Source: SMWC01 sp963581225
GTDB taxonomy: Bacteria; Pseudomonadota; Gammaproteobacteria; Steroidobacterales; Rariloculaceae
Direction: 5' to 3'
Assembly (NCBI GenBank): GCA_963581225.1
Contig: CAUZMW010000024.1
Location: 1 to 28,327, forward strand
Length of the DNA stretch: 28,327 bases
Positions 23,751 through 28,327 of the stretch are shown here, one piece after another. Within the stretch, counting starts at the first letter, position 1. Each line of letters opens with the position of its first letter. Made by a program: the position numbers and the translations under genes. The notes beneath the pieces are model-generated. The model was not told the origin of the DNA. It did not search any database and saw only the letters and a program-made list of their open reading frames with translations.

Positions 23751-23780
23751 ACTATACGACGCCGCAAAACCGTGGTGCAA
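23751..23780 (-). promoter_or_regulatory. Candidate sigma-70 promoter for uvrA
   Basis: On the minus strand TATAGT (plus 23751-23756) is a good -10 match. TTGCAC (23775-23780) is a modest -35, 18 bases away. The predicted transcript would start about 20-25 bases before the GTG of uvrA. Motif match only. Confidence 0.4.
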
Positions 23781-23830
23781 TTCTCTGCCGTCTGCCGATA
23801 AACGCGGGTGCCTTTGCGGGGGCCACGGCG

Positions 23831-23836
23831 TACAAT
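23831..23836 (+). promoter_or_regulatory. Candidate -10 element for ssb
   Basis: TACAAT lies 51 bases before the ssb ATG and is close to the consensus -10. No recognisable -35 lies 16-18 bases upstream. Between it and the ribosome site there is a small GC hairpin (23843-23864, CCCGG/CCGGG plus two further pairs). Confidence 0.25.
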
Positions 23837-23887
23837 GACGGGCCCGGACTCGCACGGAGCCGGGATGAAGACTACTGAGGAGATCGA

Positions 23888-24322
23888 ATGGCAAGGGGTA
23901 TCAACAAAGTAATTCTCGTCGGCAACCTGGGCGCGGATCCGGAATCGCGGACCATGCCAAGCGGCAGCGCCGTAACGAATATTCGTGTAGCGACGAGCGA
24001 GTCCTGGAAGGACAAGAACACGGGCGATCAGCAAGAGCGGACCGAGTGGCATAACGTCGCCTTTTTCGGCCGTCTCGCTGAGGTTGCGGGGGAATACCTG
24101 CGCAAAGGCTCCCAAGTCTATGTCGAAGGTAAGCTTCGCACCCGCAAGTGGCAGGACCGTGACGGAAACGATCGCTGGACTACGGAAATCATCGCCAATG
24201 AAATGCAGATGCTTGGCGGGCGTCCGGGTTCGGGCGCGCCGGCGCAAGCCCAGGCGCAGTCGGCCGCTGTCGCAGACGCTCCCCCGGCCAGTGCGGAATT
24301 CAACGACGATATCCCGTTCTGA
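23888..24322 (+). CDS. ssb: Single-stranded DNA-binding protein
   Basis: Tetrameric protein that coats single-stranded DNA in replication, repair and recombination and recruits partners through its acidic tip. The 144 residues contain the OB fold up to about residue 110 (MARGINKVILVGNLGADPES, then TEWHNVAFFGRLAEVAGEYL, then SQVYVEGKLRTRKW). An Ala/Gln/Pro-rich linker and the conserved acidic end FNDDIPF follow. The linker is short compared with the 178-residue E. coli protein. GAGGAG precedes the ATG by six bases. Transcribed divergently from uvrA. Confidence 0.99.
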   Translation: MARGINKVILVGNLGADPESRTMPSGSAVTNIRVATSESWKDKNTGDQQERTEWHNVAFFGRLAEVAGEYLRKGSQVYVEGKLRTRKWQDRDGNDRWTTEIIANEMQMLGGRPGSGAPAQAQAQSAAVADAPPASAEFNDDIPF

Positions 24323-24375
24323 TCCCGGGCGTGGAGGTGGTTCGAGGCGCTCCGGCGACTACCTCGCTGCCGATA

Positions 24376-24415
24376 TCTGCATATTTGTCATTATATAACA
24401 ATAACTTAACATAAT
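24376..24415 (+). promoter_or_regulatory. AT-rich leader immediately before miaB
   Basis: A roughly 40-base, strongly AT-rich patch (ATATTTGTCATTATATAACA, then more A/T) separates ssb from miaB in an otherwise GC-rich stretch. It contains TATAAC and several TATA-like hexamers and so probably holds a -10 element. No GGAG-type ribosome site precedes the ATG at 24416, so translation may be leaderless or weakly initiated. Confidence 0.4.
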
Positions 24416-25757
24416 ATGCCTGACCGACTCTTCATCAAGACATTCGGCTGTCAAATGAACGAGTACGACTCGGCGAAGATGGTCGACGTGCTTAAGTCTG
24501 CGTTGGATGTTGAGCAGATCGAACACGCGGAGGAAGCCGACATTCTTCTGCTGAATACCTGTTCGATTCGTGAGAAAGCGCAGGAAAAAGTGTTCTCGCT
24601 GCTTGGCCGCTGGCGGCAACAGAAGGAAGCGAACCCGCATACGATTATCGGTGTCGGTGGCTGTGTCGCCAGTCAGGAGGGCGAAGCGATTCTACGCCGG
24701 GCCCCATTCGTCGATGTGGTTTTCGGTCCGCAGACGCTGCACCGGCTACCGGCGATGATCCAGAAGGTTCGCGCCGGCCATCCCGGAGTTGTCGACGTGA
24801 GTTTTCCTCAAATCGAGAAGTTCGACCAGATCCCCGCGGCGAAGGAGTCGGCGTGCACGGCTTTCGTCTCGGTCATGGAAGGGTGCAGTAAATATTGTAC
24901 TTTCTGTGTCGTGCCGTATACGCGCGGCGAGGAAATCAGTCGGCCGCTCGACGATGTCATCGCGGAGATCGCCGGCCTCGCCGATCTGGGGGTTAAAGAA
25001 GTCAATCTCCTAGGGCAGAACGTCAATGCTTATCGGGGACTGGCTCACGCTGGCGGTTTTGCCGATCTCGCCACGCTGATTCACTACGTGGCCGCCATCG
25101 AGGGGATCGAGCGGATCCGCTTCACGACATCACATCCGGTCGAGTTCACCAAGCCGCTCATCGACGCCTACGGCCAAGTTGAGCAACTCGCTAATCACCT
25201 GCACCTGCCGGTACAGAGTGGTTCCGATCGGATACTTGGGCTCATGAAGCGCGGTCACACGATCGAGGAGTACAAAGAAAAGCTTCGCATGCTGCGCGTC
25301 CTCAGACCGGGAATCTCGATATCGTCCGACTTTATTGTCGGCTTTCCCGGTGAAGAAGATGCCGACTTCGAGGCCACGCTGGACCTGATACGGGAAGTCG
25401 GCTTCGATCAGTCATTCAGCTTTATCTACAGTCCGCGGCCCGGCACGCCCGCGGCGTCCGTCCACGATCCACTGCCGCGCGAGGTCAAGCAACGCCGGCT
25501 CGCGGAGCTCCAGGCGCTGATCAACAGCCAGGCCGGTGTCATCAGCCGCAAGATGATTGGGCAGGTAGAGCGAGTGCTGGTGGAGAAGCCGTCCAGAAAA
25601 TCGCCGCGCGAACTAACAGGGCGAACCGAGAACAACCGGTGGGTTAATTTTCAGGGCGACTCAGAACTGGTTGGTTTCTTCGTCGATGTCATGATCGTTG
25701 AGGCATTGCCCAACTCTTTGCGTGGGCGCCTGCTCGACGCAATTCTGGCGCGGTCCG

Positions 25758-25765
<8 letters not shown>
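24416..25765 (+). CDS. miaB: tRNA-2-methylthio-N6-dimethylallyladenosine synthase
   Basis: Radical-SAM methylthiotransferase that adds the 2-methylthio group to i6A37 of tRNAs reading U-starting codons. The 449 residues show the MTTase domain with cysteines C12 (FGCQMNEYD), C49 (LNTCSIREKAQ) and C83 (GVGGCVASQEG) for the auxiliary cluster. The radical-SAM motif CSKYCTFC has C157, C161 and C164, at the same numbers as in E. coli. The TRAM domain follows near the end (VLVEKPSRKSPRELTGRTEN). The ATG at 24416 gives the normal N-terminus despite lacking a ribosome site. It heads the miaB-phoH-ybeY-corC-lnt group, with phoH overlapping its stop. Confidence 0.98.
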
Positions 25766-26739
<974 letters not shown>

Positions 26740-26756
<17 letters not shown>

Positions 26757-27225
26757 GCGCGACGAGCTGGAGATAGATGTCCAGAACGCCTCTTCCTGCG
26801 AGGGGATACCGCGCGCCGAGAGCTTGAGACGCTGGGTTCGGCACGCACTAGGCGGCGATCGAGCTGTCGCACTGACCGTGCGGATCGTCGACGAGTCTGA
26901 GGGCGCGGACTTAAACGAGCGCTATCGGCACGGACACGGCGCGACGAACGTGCTGGCTTTTGCGGCGGAGGTACCGGACCTGCCGCCAGCGGACGAACTG
27001 CCCCTGCTTGGAGACCTCGTGATCTGCGCGCCGGTACTCGAGCGAGAGGCCGGCGCTCAGGGCAAGTCGCTGGAAGCTCACTGGGCACATATTGCCATCC
27101 ATGGCGCACTGCACCTGGCGGGCTTTGCGCATGATGTCGCTACAGCCGCCGAGGCGATGGAAGCCCGGGAAATCGAGCTTCTGGCAGCGCTGGGATTCGG
27201 TGATCCCTATGCCGACGATGGCTGA
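26740..27225 (+). CDS. ybeY: Endoribonuclease YbeY
   Basis: Zinc-dependent single-strand endoribonuclease involved in 16S rRNA 3'-end maturation and ribosome quality control. The 161-residue protein carries the family motif HGALHLAGFAHD with the three zinc ligands H121, H125 and H131, preceded by ATNVLAFAAE and LLGDLVICAPVLEREA. In most YbeY proteins the motif reads H-G-x-L-H-L-x-G-Y-D-H; here Tyr-Asp is Phe-Ala, a mild change that keeps the ligands. ATG at 26740 lies within the end of phoH; the much longer upstream frame is a shadow of phoH. Confidence 0.95.
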
Positions 27226-27269
27226 TCTCTTGCAAGCTGACGGCGGGAATTGCAAGATATGGGTCATCG

Positions 27270-28136
27270 ATGCCTGACGAATTACCTGCCAATAAAAACA
27301 TCAGTTCAAGGTCCGGTTGGTGGTCTCGGCTGATCCATCGCCGCGACGGTGAAGTCGCGGGAAGAGAGGATATAGCCCAGTTCCTGGCGGAGTGCTGGCG
27401 GCGAAACCTTCTGGCGGCTGAGGAGCACGCGATGCTCAAGGGCGTGCTTGAGGTCTCCGAGACCCAGGTCCGAGACATCATGGTGCCTCGTTCTCATATG
27501 GTGGTTCTGGATCTCGACGAACCTCTCGACACGCTGCTCGATACGATCCTGACATCCGGCCACTCACGTTTTCCCGTTATAGGAGAGGATCGGGATCAGA
27601 TTATCGGTATCCTGTTAGCCAAGGATCTTCTGAAGCGTTTCACGGAGAGCCAGGAGACTCATGAATCCGACGTTCGTGAGTTACTTCGTCTGCCGGTTTT
27701 CATTCCAGAGAGCAAACGGCTGAATACGCTGCTGTCGCAGTTCAGGGAAAGCCATAATCACATGGCGATCGTAGTCGATGAGTACGGTGGAGTATCGGGG
27801 CTCGCAACGATCGAAGACGTGCTCGAGCAGATTGTCGGCGACATAGACGATGAGCATGACCCGGAGGAGGCCGAGAGCATCGAAGTCCAGGACGACGGTC
27901 GGGTTGTCGTGCTTGCGCTCACGAGGATCGACGATTTCAACGAGCACTTCGACGTCGCTCTGAGCGACGAAGAGTACGACACGGTCGGCGGTCTGATTAT
28001 GCATGAGCTCGGTCGATTACCACGCAGAGGGGAGGTTCTCGACTTCGCCGGCTTCCAGTTCAAAGTCTTGCGGGCGGATCGACGGCGAATCCATGCAGTG
28101 AAGGTTGCCCCGCTGAGCAGACCCAGCGCCGACTGA
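27270..28136 (+). CDS. corC: CBS-domain protein CorC/YbeX (magnesium/cobalt efflux-associated)
   Basis: The 288-residue cytoplasmic protein corresponds to E. coli CorC (292). Two CBS domains occupy about residues 65-185: VRDIMVPRSHMVVLD and SGHSRFPVIGEDRDQIIGIL, then LPVFIPESKRLNTLLSQFRE and HMAIVVDEYGGVSGLATIED with VLEQIVGDIDDEHD. The C-terminal CorC_HlyC transporter-associated domain follows (DEEYDTVGGLIMHELGRLPR, ending VKVAPLSRPSAD). Family members bind adenine nucleotides through the CBS pair and affect Mg/Co efflux and envelope stress; in E. coli it lies, as here, between ybeY and lnt. Confidence 0.95.
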   Translation: MPDELPANKNISSRSGWWSRLIHRRDGEVAGREDIAQFLAECWRRNLLAAEEHAMLKGVLEVSETQVRDIMVPRSHMVVLDLDEPLDTLLDTILTSGHSRFPVIGEDRDQIIGILLAKDLLKRFTESQETHESDVRELLRLPVFIPESKRLNTLLSQFRESHNHMAIVVDEYGGVSGLATIEDVLEQIVGDIDDEHDPEEAESIEVQDDGRVVVLALTRIDDFNEHFDVALSDEEYDTVGGLIMHELGRLPRRGEVLDFAGFQFKVLRADRRRIHAVKVAPLSRPSAD

Positions 28137-28204
28137 TACCGTCGCGAAGAAACTCGATGCACTGCAGGAACAACGGCCTCGTCGCGATTCTTCGCTGATG
28201 CACC

Positions 28205-28327
28205 ATGCGGGCTAACCTGAATCTACCACTCGTTGTTGTTGCGGGTGGCCTACTAACGTTCGCCTTTGCGCCATTCGACCTGTTCTGGATCGCGCCCCTC
28301 AGTTACGCAGCGCTTATCTACGCGTGG
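28205..28327 (+). CDS. lnt: Apolipoprotein N-acyltransferase, 5' end
   Basis: Only the first 41 codons are inside the window. They read MRANLNLPLVVVAGGLLTFA then FAPFDLFWIAPLSYAALIYAW, matching the first membrane helix of Lnt (GxLxxFAPF.....A..S...L). Lnt is an inner-membrane enzyme that N-acylates the lipoprotein cysteine as the last step of lipoprotein maturation. The ATG at 28205 is bounded by an in-frame TGA just upstream. The neighbour corC and the order fit the E. coli corC-lnt arrangement. There is no clear ribosome site. Confidence 0.85.
   Translation, partial: MRANLNLPLVVVAGGLLTFAFAPFDLFWIAPLSYAALIYAW

Noticed and set aside
28144..28195. Inverted repeat GCGAAGAA/TTCTTCGC between corC and lnt as a terminator
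   Set aside because: The loop is long (36 bases), the stem is only eight bases and AT/GC mixed, and lnt is expected to be cotranscribed with corC.

Overview
The window comes from a gammaproteobacterial chromosome, probably an environmental or uncultivated lineage; no species can be named from the sequence. Three things support this: the 3' end of the alpha ribosomal operon (rpsM-rpsK-rpsD-rpoA-rplQ), the divergent uvrA/ssb pair, and the run miaB-phoH-ybeY-corC-lnt, which is a classic gammaproteobacterial gene order. The window starts inside rpsM and ends inside lnt.

Layout. 1-2733: translation/transcription operon on the + strand, closed by a symmetric hairpin shared with the convergent gene. 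2776-5499: a three-gene minus-strand unit (pepQ, an isoprenylcysteine-methyltransferase-like membrane enzyme, an atypical kinase) with a good promoter candidate upstream of pepQ. 5660-10930: plus-strand genes for a gamma-glutamyltransferase family protein, TrpS, a fatty-acid/AMP-forming CoA ligase and an LpxL-type acyltransferase. 10927-19250: an accessory and visibly decaying stretch. It holds a broken secreted endonuclease/phosphatase carrying a (AGTGGG)16 tandem repeat, an intact cupin + fumarylacetoacetase-like pair, a frameshifted DUF6152-like gene, a small anchored protein, an intact two-subunit molybdenum hydroxylase (2Fe-2S subunit plus Tat-exported Mo subunit), an exported RidA-like gene with an in-frame TAA, a frameshifted and 3'-truncated DmpA-type P1 peptidase, a tRNA/tmRNA T-arm-like scrap and a glutathione S-transferase N-terminal scrap. 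19426-20703: an exported cytochrome c/beta-propeller fusion. 20847-28327: housekeeping genes uvrA (-), ssb, miaB, phoH, ybeY, corC and the start of lnt (+).

How the parts work together. Both flanks are core information-processing and envelope functions. In Pseudomonas, rplQ lies only a few genes from uvrA and ssb; here about 18 kb of mixed genes sits between them. The most system-like accessory group is the exported Mo hydroxylase with its Fe-S subunit and, further along, the haem-binding beta-propeller protein. That could be a periplasmic oxidation route, but the link is inference. I see no CRISPR array, no intact transposase or integrase, no rRNA and no intact tRNA gene. The most unusual sequence features are the all-frames-open G-rich hexamer array, three related palindromic elements each starting 72-74 bases before a start codon, and the concentration of broken genes between 10.9 and 19.3 kb.
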